This document shows positions 45,937 to 56,118 of a stretch of 64,000 nt of DNA, one piece after another. The stretch's first letter is position 1, and each line of letters opens with the position of its first letter. Where the stretch lies: the NCBI RefSeq assembly GCF_042435035.1, contig NZ_JBHMQT010000053.1, positions 1 through 64,000 of the forward strand, read 5' to 3'. A program made the translations under genes and the position numbers. The notes below the pieces were generated by a model. The model searched no databases. It saw only the letters and a program-made list of their open reading frames with translations, and was not told the origin of the DNA. The DNA is from Sphaerimonospora cavernae (GTDB lineage Bacteria > Actinomycetota > Actinomycetes > Streptosporangiales > Streptosporangiaceae).

Positions 45937-46626
45937 TCAGTTCTCGTCCGGAGCGCCGGACGCGCCGGGTTCCGCTGATTCGGTCGATCCGGCCGCCTCC
46001 GCTGCGCCGCCGGGAGCTTCGCCTTCAGGGGGTTCCGCGACGGCCACACGGGCCGGGCGCAGGATGCGGTCACCGGCCCGGTATCCGAGCTGGAGGACCT
46101 CGACGCACGTCGGCTCGGTCACCTCCGACGAGTAGCTGTGCATCAGCGCCTCGTGCACCTCCGGGTCGAACGGGTCGCCCTTCGTGCCGTACGGGCTCAG
46201 CCCCAGCTTGCCGAGTATCGCCTCCAGCGACTCGCTCACCTTGGCGAAACCTCCGGTGAGCTCGCCGTGGTCGCGAGCCCGGCCGATGTCGTCGAGCACC
46301 GGCAGGAGTTCGGCGAGCACGCTCGCGGTGGCCTGCTCTCTGACGGCGACCCGATCCCGTTCGACCCGCTTGCGGTAGTTGCTGTACTCCGCCTGCAGGC
46401 GCTGCAGATCGGCCGTGCGCTCGGCGAGGAGACCCGACATCTGGGCGTCCGCCTGGGCCGTGGCCCGCGTTTCCTCACCGGGCTCCTGCCCGGCGGCCCT
46501 GTTCTCAGTGGGCGTGTTCTCAGCGGGCGTGTCGGCGGACTCGCGGACCTTCCCCGTCTCCGGGTCGATCTTGCGATTGTCGCGGATCACCGGCCCCTCC
46601 TCGGAACCGTTCTCACGCGGGGTCAC
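45937..46626 (-). CDS. grpE: nucleotide exchange factor GrpE
   Basis: 229 residues. A disordered acidic N-terminus, a long coiled coil (LAERTADLQRLQAEYSNYRKRVERDR) and a beta domain with FDPEVHEALMH and a VLQLGYRAGDRILRPARV end. Exchanges nucleotide on DnaK. Its GTG overlaps the dnaK stop (GTGA), so the two are translationally coupled. Confidence 0.95.
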   Translation of the reverse strand: MTPRENGSEEGPVIRDNRKIDPETGKVRESADTPAENTPTENRAAGQEPGEETRATAQADAQMSGLLAERTADLQRLQAEYSNYRKRVERDRVAVREQATASVLAELLPVLDDIGRARDHGELTGGFAKVSESLEAILGKLGLSPYGTKGDPFDPEVHEALMHSYSSEVTEPTCVEVLQLGYRAGDRILRPARVAVAEPPEGEAPGGAAEAAGSTESAEPGASGAPDEN

Positions 46627-48491
46627 TTGCTGCCGCCCTCCTGCTTCGGCTCGTCATCGACGATCTCCGCCTCGACCACGTCCTCATCGGCCCTGCCCTG
46701 CTGAGCGTCGGCCGCCGGCGCCCCGTCGCCGCTGCTCGCGGCCTGGGACTGGGCGTAGATGGCCGAGCCCATCTTCTGGCTGACGGTCGCGAGCTTCTCG
46801 GCCGAGGTGCGGATGGCGGCCGTGTCGGTGCCCTCCAGCGCCTTCTTGAGCTCGGCGAGCGAGTCGTTGACCTCGGTCTTCACGTCGGACGGGATCTTGT
46901 CGTCGTTCTCCCGGAGGAACTTCTCCGTCTGGTAGGCCAGCGCGTCGGCGTTGTTGCGGACCTCGGCATCCTCGCGGCGCTGCTTGTCCTCCTCGGCGTA
47001 GGACTCCGCCTCGCGCATCATGCGGTCGATGTCATCCTTCGGCAGCGCCGAGCCGCCGGTGATGGTCATCGACTGCTCCTTGCCGGTGCCGAGGTCCTTC
47101 GCGGAGACGTTGACGATGCCGTTCGCGTCGATGTCGAAGGTGACCTCGATCTGCGGGATGCCACGGGGTGCCGGCGCGATGCCGGTCAGCTCGAAGGTCG
47201 CCAGCTTCTTGTTGTACGAGGCGATTTCACGCTCGCCCTGGTACACCTGGATCTGCACCGACGGCTGGTTGTCCTCCGCCGTGGTGAAGACCTCCGACCG
47301 CTTGGTCGGGATCGTGGTGTTACGCTCAATGATCTTCGTGAAGATGCCGCCCTTGGTCTCGATGCCGAGGCTGAGCGGGGTGACGTCGAGCAGCAGGACG
47401 TCCTTGACCTCGCCCTTGAGCACGCCGGCCTGGAGCGCGGCGCCGATGGCGACGACCTCGTCCGGGTTGACGCCCTTGTTGGGCTCCTTGCCGCCGGTCA
47501 GCTCCTTCACCAACTCGGTCACGGCCGGCATGCGGGTCGAGCCGCCGACCAGCACCACGTGGGCGATGTCGGAGACCTTGACGCCGGCGTCCTTGATCAC
47601 CTGGTTGAACGGGCCCTTGCAGCGCTCGATCAGGTCGGCGGTGATCCGCTGGAACTCGGCTCGGGTCAGCTTCTCCTCGAGGTGTAGCGGGCCCTCGGCG
47701 GAGGCGGTGATGTAGGGCAGGTTGATCGTGGTCTCGGTCTGCGCGGACAGCTCGATCTTGGCCTTCTCCGCCGCCTCACGCAGGCGCTGGAGGGCCATCT
47801 TGTCCTTGGACAGGTCCACGCCGTGCGCGTTCTTGAAGCGGGTCACCAGCTCGTCGACGACGCGCTGGTCCCAGTCGTCGCCGCCCAGGTGGTTGTCGCC
47901 GCTGGTGGCCTTCACCTCGACGAAGCCGTGGCCGTCCTCCTGGCCGACGTCGAGCAGCGACACGTCGAAGGTGCCGCCGCCGAGGTCGAAGACGAGGATT
48001 GTCTGGTCCTGCTCCTTGTCGAGGCCGTACGCCAGGGCGGCGGAGGTGGGCTCGTTGATGATCCGGAGCACGTTCAGGCCCGCGATCTGGCCGCCTTCCT
48101 TGGTGGCCTGCCGCTGGGCGTCATTGAAGTACGCCGGAACGGTGATCACCGCGTCGGTGATCTTCTCGCCCAGATAGGCCTCCGCGTCCTGCTTGAGCTT
48201 CTGCAGGACGAACGCGCTGATCTGCTGAGGTGTGAATTTCTTGCCGTCGATCTCGACGGACCAGTTGGTGCCCATCTCGCGCTTGACCGAGCGGATCGTC
48301 CGGTCCACGTTGGTCACCGCCTGCCGCTTGGCGACCTCGCCGACCAGGACCTCACCGTTCTTTGCGAACGCGACTACGGACGGTGTGGTCCGCGAGCCCT
48401 GCGCGTTCGCGATGACCGTGGGCTCGCCGCCCTCGAGGATCGAGACGACGGAGTTGGTCGTCCCCAGGTCGATACCTACCGCACGTGCCAT
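46623..48491 (-). CDS. dnaK: chaperone DnaK (Hsp70)
   Basis: 622 residues. The ATPase domain starts RAVGIDLGTTNSVV and contains VPAYFNDAQRQATK and LVFDLGGGTFDVS. It is followed by the substrate domain and a C-terminal tail rich in Glu/Asp. ATG at 48491 has AAGGA 7 nt upstream; the longer frame has no start support. First gene of the dnaK-grpE-dnaJ-hspR-clpB operon. Confidence 0.98.
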   Translation of the reverse strand: MARAVGIDLGTTNSVVSILEGGEPTVIANAQGSRTTPSVVAFAKNGEVLVGEVAKRQAVTNVDRTIRSVKREMGTNWSVEIDGKKFTPQQISAFVLQKLKQDAEAYLGEKITDAVITVPAYFNDAQRQATKEGGQIAGLNVLRIINEPTSAALAYGLDKEQDQTILVFDLGGGTFDVSLLDVGQEDGHGFVEVKATSGDNHLGGDDWDQRVVDELVTRFKNAHGVDLSKDKMALQRLREAAEKAKIELSAQTETTINLPYITASAEGPLHLEEKLTRAEFQRITADLIERCKGPFNQVIKDAGVKVSDIAHVVLVGGSTRMPAVTELVKELTGGKEPNKGVNPDEVVAIGAALQAGVLKGEVKDVLLLDVTPLSLGIETKGGIFTKIIERNTTIPTKRSEVFTTAEDNQPSVQIQVYQGEREIASYNKKLATFELTGIAPAPRGIPQIEVTFDIDANGIVNVSAKDLGTGKEQSMTITGGSALPKDDIDRMMREAESYAEEDKQRREDAEVRNNADALAYQTEKFLRENDDKIPSDVKTEVNDSLAELKKALEGTDTAAIRTSAEKLATVSQKMGSAIYAQSQAASSGDGAPAADAQQGRADEDVVEAEIVDDEPKQEGGSK

Positions 48492-48512
48492 GAGTACGTC
48501 CTTGTAATCAAA

Positions 48513-48585
48513 GTTGAGTCGGTCGGGCTCAATCTTGTGTTGCCAACGAGTCTTTGTCAAACGACTTGAGCCTACTGGACTCAAC
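48513..48585 (-). promoter_or_regulatory. dnaK promoter with two HAIR operators
   Basis: On the minus strand a -35 TTGACA (48555-48560) and a -10-like CAAGAT (48532-48537) are 17 bp apart. HAIR 1 is GTTGAGT-N7-GCTCAAT (48513-48533), overlapping the -10. HAIR 2 is CTTGAGC-N7-ACTCAAC (48565-48585), just upstream of -35. Both match the HspR consensus CTTGAGT-N7-ACTCAAG with 2-3 changes. HspR should therefore bracket the promoter. Confidence 0.85.
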
Positions 48586-48641
48586 CTCGAGTCGCGCGAC
48601 CTCATTCCGCCCCCCGGCCCGATGCCGCCGTGAAAAACGAC

Positions 48642-48828
48642 ATTCGCGACCTCGCAGGTGCGAGATCGCGAATGGTGAAGCCCCTGGTCCAGGGGGTTTC
48701 ATGTGATTTTCTGCAAGATCACGAAGAGGGATGGCGCAGGTCATCAGCCTTCTGTGCAAGCAAGTGCAAGATCTCGGGTGGGGTTTGTGCAGGTCAGTGA
48801 CCATCTCTGCGAGTAATTACAAGATCAC
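48642..48828 (-). repeat. 53-bp-period array of inverted 41-nt repeats with a head-to-head hairpin
   Basis: Inverted copies end at 48722, 48775 and 48828, exactly 53 bp apart; a degenerate one ends at 48669. That last copy is half of a long hairpin (48642-48673): ATTCGCGA pairs with TCGCGAAT, and inside it CTCGCA pairs with TGCGAG. CCCCTGG-T-CCAGGGG (48681-48695) is a further palindrome. The last unit overlaps the stop codon of the neighbouring gene. With the dnaK promoter this accounts for the 333 bp between the two genes. Confidence 0.88.
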
Positions 48829-49352
48829 GCGGGGGGTGTTGGCTCTGGTGTTGGCTTGGGCTTGGGTTGAGGTTCGGCGCCGTCGACGATCTTCCGCTTG
48901 CCGAGCGGGGCGCGCAGCTTCACGGTGGTGGACTTCTTGATGGCCATCGAGATGCACATCGTGTCCTTGGCGGCCGGATCGGTGCCCTCGTAGAGGGTGA
49001 CGACCACCTTCCTGGCCGTCTCCTTCGTCTTGACGCGGTCGAGCACGGTGCACGGAGCGACCCCCGACCACCAGGTGATCCGCAGTTTCCTGCCGTGGGC
49101 GACGGGCTTGATGCTGCGCCATCGCACCTTGTGCGTGCCCAGCGTGCGCCCGTGCGGTTTCACCGGGCCGGCATCCGCGGGGGACGAGGGCCCCACCGCG
49201 GGGGCGACCGGGCCGGGCGGGGCCGAGGGCGAGATGCGGCCGGGAGCGCCCAGCGCCCCGGAGGCGGTCGTCACGGTGAGGACAGCGGTGACGACCGCCG
49301 CGATGGCCGCACCGGCGACCGTGGTCGTGGTGATGCCGTGGATGGTACGCAT
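48825..49352 (-). CDS. membrane-anchored/secreted protein, WWSGV paralogue A
   Basis: 175 residues. A hydrophobic N-terminus (TTTTVAGAAIAAVVTAVLTVTTASGALG), a Pro/Ser linker and a C-terminal domain with WWSGVAPCTVLDRV, VVVTLYEGTDPAAKDTMC and LRAPLGKRKIVDGA. The two Cys probably form a disulfide outside the membrane. About half of the C-terminal residues are shared with the gene immediately upstream, so this is a tandem duplication. Function unknown. AGGGGT precedes the ATG at 49352. Confidence 0.72.
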   Translation of the reverse strand: MRTIHGITTTTVAGAAIAAVVTAVLTVTTASGALGAPGRISPSAPPGPVAPAVGPSSPADAGPVKPHGRTLGTHKVRWRSIKPVAHGRKLRITWWSGVAPCTVLDRVKTKETARKVVVTLYEGTDPAAKDTMCISMAIKKSTTVKLRAPLGKRKIVDGAEPQPKPKPTPEPTPPA

Positions 49353-49426
49353 ACCCCTAAGTACGGAGGCGGCGGCATCGCGGTTCAAGTCGCGGTTCAA
49401 GCCTCGGCTCAGTCTGGGTGCGGGGC

Positions 49427-49882
49427 TCAACTCGCCGCACCGTCAACGATCTTCCGGCCGGCCAACGGGGCGCGCAACTCGACCTTGGTCGTCTTCTGGA
49501 TCGCGATGAGAATGCAGACCGCGTCGGGCGAGCGCGGGTCCTGACCCTCGTAAAGCGTGACGACCACCTTGTCCGCCCGTTCGTCGACCTCGACCCGGTC
49601 GAGCACGTTGCACGGCTCGACGCCCGACCACCAGACGACGTCAAGCGATCGCCCGTCCCCAGAGGGAGTCGCGCTGACCCACGGCACCTTGTGAGTGTTG
49701 AGGGTGTGCCCCATCGGGGTGACGGGGGACGGCGAACCGCTCGGAGTGGCCGTACTGGCCGGTACGCCGACCGGCTCGTCGGGTCCACCCGACCCGGACG
49801 CCGATCCCGACGCCGATGTGGACGAGGGGTCTCCACAGGCGGCGGCCATGAACAGGAGTGCGACGAGCCAGAAGGTTCTCAT
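49427..49882 (-). CDS. lipoprotein, WWSGV paralogue B
   Basis: 151 residues. Lipoprotein signal MRTFWLVALLFMAAAC (lipobox AAAC), a Ser/Gly-rich linker, then the same C-terminal domain as paralogue A (WWSGVEPCNVLDRV; VVVTLYEGQDPRSPDAVC; LRAPLAGRKIVDGA). The two copies differ in anchoring, a lipid here and a helix in A. AGGGAT precedes the ATG. It is 74 bp upstream of A on the same strand. Confidence 0.75.
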   Translation of the reverse strand: MRTFWLVALLFMAAACGDPSSTSASGSASGSGGPDEPVGVPASTATPSGSPSPVTPMGHTLNTHKVPWVSATPSGDGRSLDVVWWSGVEPCNVLDRVEVDERADKVVVTLYEGQDPRSPDAVCILIAIQKTTKVELRAPLAGRKIVDGAAS

Positions 49883-49987
49883 ATCCCTGAAACGGTCACC
49901 GTGTCGGCCGGGTTCACCGATGCCCGGCCCGCGAGGCGGCGGGCCGGGTGCTCTGAATGCCGGGTGCTCTCAATGACGGGTGGGACG

Positions 49988-51556
49988 TCAGCGCTCGCCC
50001 GGCACCCAGTCGTCGTGCTGCTGCGGGGCCGCGGACTTGAGCGTCGCGGCCACGGACGGCGGCACCGGGTCGGGGAACGGCGCGCAGTGCGCGTCCGGCC
50101 CCGGCCGGCTCGCGGGCAGCGTGCCGTCGGTCAGGTACGCCTTCCAGATGTCGTCGACGCAGGCGTCGCCGCGACCGGTCAGGCCGTGGTTGCCGCCGCC
50201 GTCCATCACCACCAGGCGCGAGGTCGGGAACAGCTTGTGCATCTCGAGCCCGCCCTGGTACGGCGTTGCCGCGTCCTTGGTGTCCTGGAAGAACAGTGCG
50301 TCCTTGACCGACCGGCCGTCGATCCGCTGCTCGCGCCCGTGCACCGGCCAGAACGCGCACTGGGCGTTGAACCAGGCGTTCCCCCAGCTCAGGAAGGGCG
50401 CCGTACGGTAGGAGCGCGACCAGTCGGTGTGCCAGGTGGTCCAGTCGCGCGGCCAGCGGGCGTCGGAGCACTCGACGGCGGAGTAGACCGCCAGTGTGTT
50501 GTCGTCGCCGCTGTTGTCGCCGTAGACGCCGAAGGCGCTGAGCAGCGCGTCCGTCTCACCCGCCGTGGCGTACTTCGCGAGCGCCTCGGCGAGGCGTGGC
50601 CAGCGGCTCTTGAGGTAGCCGCCGGCGAGGAACGTGTCGTCGAGTTCGTCCGGACCGACCTTGCCCTCGGCGGGGGTCGCCTTCAGCTTGGCGCGGGCGG
50701 CGTAGTAGGCATTCTCCACGTCGGCGGCCGTCGTGCCCAGGTGGTAGGTGTCGTCGTACTTGGCGATCCAGGCGAAGAATTCCTTGGCCCGGGCCTCGAA
50801 GGCGTGGTTCTGGTCGATGTTGTGGCCGTACCAGATCCGCTTGGGATTGACGATGCTGTCCAGGACCAGGCGGCGTACCCTGCCCGGGAACAGCGTGGCG
50901 TAGGTGGCGCCGAGGTAGGTGCCGTAGGAGTAGCCGACGTAGCTGATCTGCCGCTGGCCGAGCGCCTTGCGGATCTGGTCCATGTCCATGGCCGCGTCGG
51001 TCGTGGACATGTGCTTGAGCAGATCGCCGTACTTCTCGCCGCACGCCGCGGCGTAGCCGCGCGCCCGTTCGGCCCAGGCGAGTTCCTCCGGCGGGTTCGC
51101 CGGCACGTAGTCGGGCCGCACAGGGTCGGAGTAGTGCGGGTCGCAACTGAGCGACGGTTCGCTGGCGCCGACGCCGCGCGGGTCGAAGCCGATCAGGTCG
51201 TACCGCGCGGCCAGATCGGCGCCGAGCCGCGCCCCCATGACTGCCGGGTAGGCCAGGCCGCTGCCGCCGGGACCGCCCGGGTTGAACAGCAGAGCGCCCT
51301 GGTAGCGGGCCGTGTCGGTCGCCTTCTTACGCGATACCGCGATCTTGATTTTCTGGCCGCGTGGCCGGTGGTAGTCCATCGGGACCTCGACCATCGCGCA
51401 CTCGATGCCCGCCGGGAGGTCCTCGCACTGCGCCCATTGGAGAGGCGGCGGGGTGTATTCGGGGGCCGCGGGCGCATCGGCGGTCGCGGGTCCGGCGACC
51501 AGTGCTCCGCTCAGCCCCAGGCCGGCTGTGGCCAGCGCGATGAGGATCTTTTTCAC
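49988..51556 (-). CDS. secreted alpha/beta-hydrolase peptidase (tripeptidyl aminopeptidase type)
   Basis: 522 residues. A signal peptide (MKKILIALATAGLGLSGALVAGPATADA) is followed by an S33-type fold: LLFNPGGPGGSG (oxyanion), nucleophile Ser in YVGYSYGTYLGATYA, Asp in DTKDAATPY and His in GGGNHGL. This resembles Streptomyces SlpD/E and Tap exopeptidases, which release N-terminal tripeptides. GTG start. Confidence 0.9.
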   Translation of the reverse strand: MKKILIALATAGLGLSGALVAGPATADAPAAPEYTPPPLQWAQCEDLPAGIECAMVEVPMDYHRPRGQKIKIAVSRKKATDTARYQGALLFNPGGPGGSGLAYPAVMGARLGADLAARYDLIGFDPRGVGASEPSLSCDPHYSDPVRPDYVPANPPEELAWAERARGYAAACGEKYGDLLKHMSTTDAAMDMDQIRKALGQRQISYVGYSYGTYLGATYATLFPGRVRRLVLDSIVNPKRIWYGHNIDQNHAFEARAKEFFAWIAKYDDTYHLGTTAADVENAYYAARAKLKATPAEGKVGPDELDDTFLAGGYLKSRWPRLAEALAKYATAGETDALLSAFGVYGDNSGDDNTLAVYSAVECSDARWPRDWTTWHTDWSRSYRTAPFLSWGNAWFNAQCAFWPVHGREQRIDGRSVKDALFFQDTKDAATPYQGGLEMHKLFPTSRLVVMDGGGNHGLTGRGDACVDDIWKAYLTDGTLPASRPGPDAHCAPFPDPVPPSVAATLKSAAPQQHDDWVPGER

Positions 51557-51788
51557 CTGGTTACCCCTTCAGCGCGGGCGGCTCCTCGTTGGAACCGGCT
51601 TACGGCGCCATCGAGCGATCATTCCTGACAGAGACAGTAAGAGTCGGCAACGACGCCCAGTCGGTTGCGAAACCGCAACTCGAGCACGGCCGCTCCGTCA
51701 CGCGGGCGGTAAGCTCGATGGGCTCGTCGGCGGGTTAGCCAGGGGGCTCGGCAGGCCGCGAGGAAGATCTCCATGAAGAGGTAGATGC

Positions 51789-52583
51789 ATGATCGCGATT
51801 CTCGGGACCGGCAAGATGGGTGAGGCCCTGCTCTCGGGGCTGCTGCGCGCCGGGTTCAGGCCCGAGCAGATCATAGCGACGGCACGCCGGCCGGACCGGG
51901 CCGACGCGCTGCGTGAGCGGTACGGCGTGGCGGTGGCGGACAACGCCGAGGCCGCCAAGGGCGCCGAGACGCTCATCCTGGCGGTCAAGCCGCAGGACAT
52001 GCAGACGCTGCTGGCCGAGATCGCGCCGTACGTGCCGGCCGACCGGCTGGTGATCTCCGTGGCCGCCGGCATCACGACCGGGTTCGTCGAGTCCCGACTG
52101 GACGGGCAGGTCCCGGTCGTCCGGGTCATGTCCAACACCCCGGTTCTGGTCGACGAGGCCATGAGCGTCATCTCGGCTGGCTCGTACGCGTCAGAGGAGC
52201 ACCTGAAGCGCACGGAGGCGCTGCTCAGCCCGGTCGGCAAGGTGCTGCGCATCCCGGAATCGCAGCAGGACGCGGCCACCGCGCTGTCCGGCAGCGGGCC
52301 GGCGTACTTCTTCTACCTGGTCGAGGCCATGGTCGACGCGGGCATCCTGCTGGGCATGCCCCGCGCCGCCGCGCTCGACATGGTCACGCAGTCGATCGTC
52401 GGTGCGGCGATCATGCTGCGCGACTCGGGGGAGCACCCGGTGATCCTGCGTGAGGCCGTGACCTCGCCCGGTGGCACCACGATCTCCGCCATCGCCGAAC
52501 TCGAACGGCACCGCGTGCGCGCGGCGTTCCTCGACGCCATCGAGGCCGCTCGCGACCGCAGCCGCCGGCTCGCCTCCGGCTGA
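51789..52583 (+). CDS. proC: pyrroline-5-carboxylate reductase
   Basis: 264 residues. NAD(P)-binding AILGTGKMGEALLSGLL at the N-terminus, VKPQ and the C-terminal signature ALSGSGPAYFFYLVEAMVDAG...REAVTSPGGTT. Catalyses the last step of proline synthesis. It opens the conserved block that continues with the HTH and bS22 genes in M. tuberculosis (Rv0500 onward); here an efflux operon and acuC are interposed. Confidence 0.96.
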   Translation: MIAILGTGKMGEALLSGLLRAGFRPEQIIATARRPDRADALRERYGVAVADNAEAAKGAETLILAVKPQDMQTLLAEIAPYVPADRLVISVAAGITTGFVESRLDGQVPVVRVMSNTPVLVDEAMSVISAGSYASEEHLKRTEALLSPVGKVLRIPESQQDAATALSGSGPAYFFYLVEAMVDAGILLGMPRAAALDMVTQSIVGAAIMLRDSGEHPVILREAVTSPGGTTISAIAELERHRVRAAFLDAIEAARDRSRRLASG

Positions 52584-52645
52584 CAGGCCAGACCGTCAGC
52601 CGGTCTCCCGGAAAGGCGGCTTGACCGTCCCTTTACGATGGGCCG

Positions 52646-54126
52646 GTGACATTTCGTCGCGGGCTTCTCCCGTTGCTCGCCGTTCCGATTGTCCTGGTCG
52701 CCGGCTGCACCTCCGCTGAGCCGGCCAGAGCGCAGATCGGCACGGTCGCCCGTGCGCCGGTCAGTGAGGTCGTCGAGGCGCCGGCGACCGTCGTCGCGCG
52801 GGCCGCAGCCACCATGACGGCCCCGGTCGCGGGCACCGTCGCCGCGATCTACGTCCAGGACGGCGACACGGTGAAGAAGGGCCAGATCCTGGCGCGGATC
52901 AGCTCACCTCAGGCGCGAGAGCATCTCGCCGAGGCCAAGAAGGCCGACAGGAAGGCAGCCCGGCCGATCTCCATGGCCGGTGTGCCCGGCGGGTCCGGCC
53001 CGCCCTCCGGACTCGGATCGGCAGCCGTGAGCCCGCCGAGCCTGAACCTGACCTCCACGTCCCTGGACTCGCAGGTCGCACAGGGCTTCGCCAGGGCCAG
53101 GAAGGCGACGAAGGCGATAGACGACCCCGCGATCAGGGCCGCCCTGCTGTCCGCGATCGACGAGGCGCAGGCGCGGCAGCGGGACCAGCGGCGGGCGCTC
53201 GATCAGGTGGTCGCGAACCTCAACCGGTCGCTCAACCGGTCACTCAATCAGGTGCTCTCACAGGTGACCGGCCGGCTGACCACGCAGCTGACCGGCCAGT
53301 TGCGGTCGGGCCTGAGTGGGCTGACGGCGTCCATGTCGTCCCTGCAGGAGGCCTCGCGGTCGCAGACCAGGGCCGCCGTACTGGCCGCCAGGCGGACCGT
53401 GGACGCCCTGGTCGTCAGGGCGCCGTTCGGCGGAGTGGTCACGCTCGGGGGTCCCTCCTCCGGCGGTGCGGCGGGCCTCGGCGGCCTGGGCGCGCTCGGC
53501 GGCGCGGGTGGCCTTGGCGGCCTGGGTGACCTGGGCGCGCTCAGTAGTCGGCTGACGGCTCCCGGCAGCGGCCGGTCGAGCGGTGTCATCGCGGCCGGGG
53601 TGCCGGTCGCCGCGGGGGACGCCATCGTCACGGTGACCGATGTCTCCACGCTCACACTCTCGGCAGATGTCGACGAGACCGACGTGCTGCTCGTGAAGAA
53701 GGGGACGCCGGCCCAGGCCGAGTTCGACGCGGTGACCGGCGCGAGCTACACCGCCACGGTGGTGGGCGTCGGCATCTCTCCCAAGCAGGGGGCGACCGGC
53801 GGCGTCAGCTATCCCGTACGGCTCGAACTCGGCGAGGGCGCCTACGACGGCGGCGGCGCGGCCCCCGCGCCCAAACCGGGGATGAGCGCGGTGGTGCGGC
53901 TCACCGTGCGGCAGTCCCCCGACGCGGTGGCCGTACCCGCTTCGGCGGTCGTGACCAGCGGGCGGGACGCCATCGTCTGGGCGGTGCGCGACGGCAGGGC
54001 CGAGCGCCGCGTGATCAGGCTGGGCGCGCAGGGCGACGCGGTCGTGGAGATCCTCGCCGGGGTGTCGCCGGGCGAGCGCGTCGTGGTCAGGGCCGCGGAC
54101 ACCATCCGCCCCGGCCAGCCCCTCCC

Positions 54127-54130
<4 letters not shown>
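52646..54130 (+). CDS. MacA-like periplasmic adaptor lipoprotein
   Basis: 494 residues. Lipoprotein signal (LLPLLAVPIVLVAGC), a lipoyl-like domain (APVAGTVAAIYVQDGDTVKKGQILARI) split by a long helical/disordered region, then VRAPFGGVVTLGG, and beta-barrel segments to the C-terminus. The second lipoyl half carries a Gly/Leu-rich insertion (about 270-305; repeats of GLGGLG). It is coupled by ATGA to the ABC ATPase gene and should link MacB-type permease activity to export. GTG start. Confidence 0.85.
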
Positions 54131-54914
<784 letters not shown>

Positions 54915-54918
<4 letters not shown>

Positions 54919-56099
54919 GGACGGCCGAAGCGCTCCGGATGGCGCTGGAGGCACTCCGGGTCAACCGGTTGCGCACCATGCTCACCATGCTCGGCGTGAT
55001 CATCGGTGTGCTGGCGGTGGTGATCCTGGTGGCGATCGGCACCGGGGCCAAGAACGCGGTCGAGAAGGAGATCGCCGGACTGGGCAGCAACATCATCCTG
55101 GTGGTGCCCGGCCAGGTGGGGCTGGGCGCCGTGCCGACGCAGAGCCGCCTCGACCTGGCCGACGTGGCCTATCTGAGGCGCGTCGTCGGCGACCCGTCGA
55201 AGGTGACGGTCGCCGTGAACTCCGGCGAGCCCGTCCGGGTGGGGCGCACCGAGGTGTTCGCCACGATCACCGGCACCGACGAGTACATGCCCGGCATCTT
55301 CGAACGGCCGCTGCACCGCGGGCGCAACCTGAGCGGGACCGATGTCGACACCCGTCGCCGCGTGGCCGTCCTGGGCGCGGAGGTGGCCAGGAAGCTGTTC
55401 GGCGACGTGGACCCGGTCGGCCGCCAGGTGGCGATCGCCGGGGTGCGGTTCCGGGTGGTCGGGGTATATGAGACGGTCGGTTCCACCTTCGGCGTCGCCA
55501 GGGACCAGGAGGTGCACGTCCCGGTCACCACGGCGCAGCGGCTGATCGGGCTCGACCGGATCAACGGCGTCGCGGTCGGCGCCTCCGGACCCGACGAGAT
55601 CGAGCCGCTGCGCGGCCGGGTGGTGGCCGCGCTGGAGGCCCGCTACCCGGATGAGAAGTTCTCCGCCGTCACCCAGACGCAGCTCCTCGGCGCGATCGGC
55701 ACGGTCCTCGGCATGCTCACCGGGGTGCTGGCCGCCATCGCCGGCATCTCGCTGCTGGTCGGCGGAGTCGGTGTGTCCAACATCATGCTCGTCGGAGTGA
55801 GGGAGCGCACCAAGGAGATCGGTCTGCGCAAGGCCCTCGGAGCCCGTCAGCGGGACATACTCGGGCAGTTCCTCATCGAGGCCGTGCTGCTGACGACGAT
55901 CGGCGGCACGATCGGCATCGTCCTCGGCGTGGGCGGGGCGCTGCTGATCGGGGCGGTCACGCCGGTGCCGGCCGCGATCACGTGGTGGTCGATCGTCCTC
56001 GCCTTCGGGGTCTCGGCGGTGGTCGGCGTCTTCTTCGGGGTCGCGCCGGCGCGGCGGGCGGGCCGGCTCGACCCGGTGGTCGCCCTGCGCAGCGAATGA
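54915..56099 (+). CDS. MacB-type ABC permease (FtsX family)
   Basis: 394 residues. One N-terminal helix (MLTMLGVIIGVLAVVILVAIGTGA), a large extracytoplasmic MacB_PCD domain (about 45-260), then three C-terminal helices including GGVGVSNIMLVGVRERTKEIGLRKALGA, the FtsX signature. With the adaptor and ATPase it makes a tripartite-like exporter of unknown substrate; Gram-positives use it without an outer-membrane duct. Confidence 0.93.
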
Positions 56100-56118
56100 C
56101 CGCGATACGGTCGTGGTC

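Noticed and set aside
48681..48695. intrinsic terminator CCCCTGG-T-CCAGGGG
   Set aside because: A one-base loop cannot form a normal RNA hairpin and no T-run follows in the direction of the neighbouring gene; more likely a DNA palindrome.
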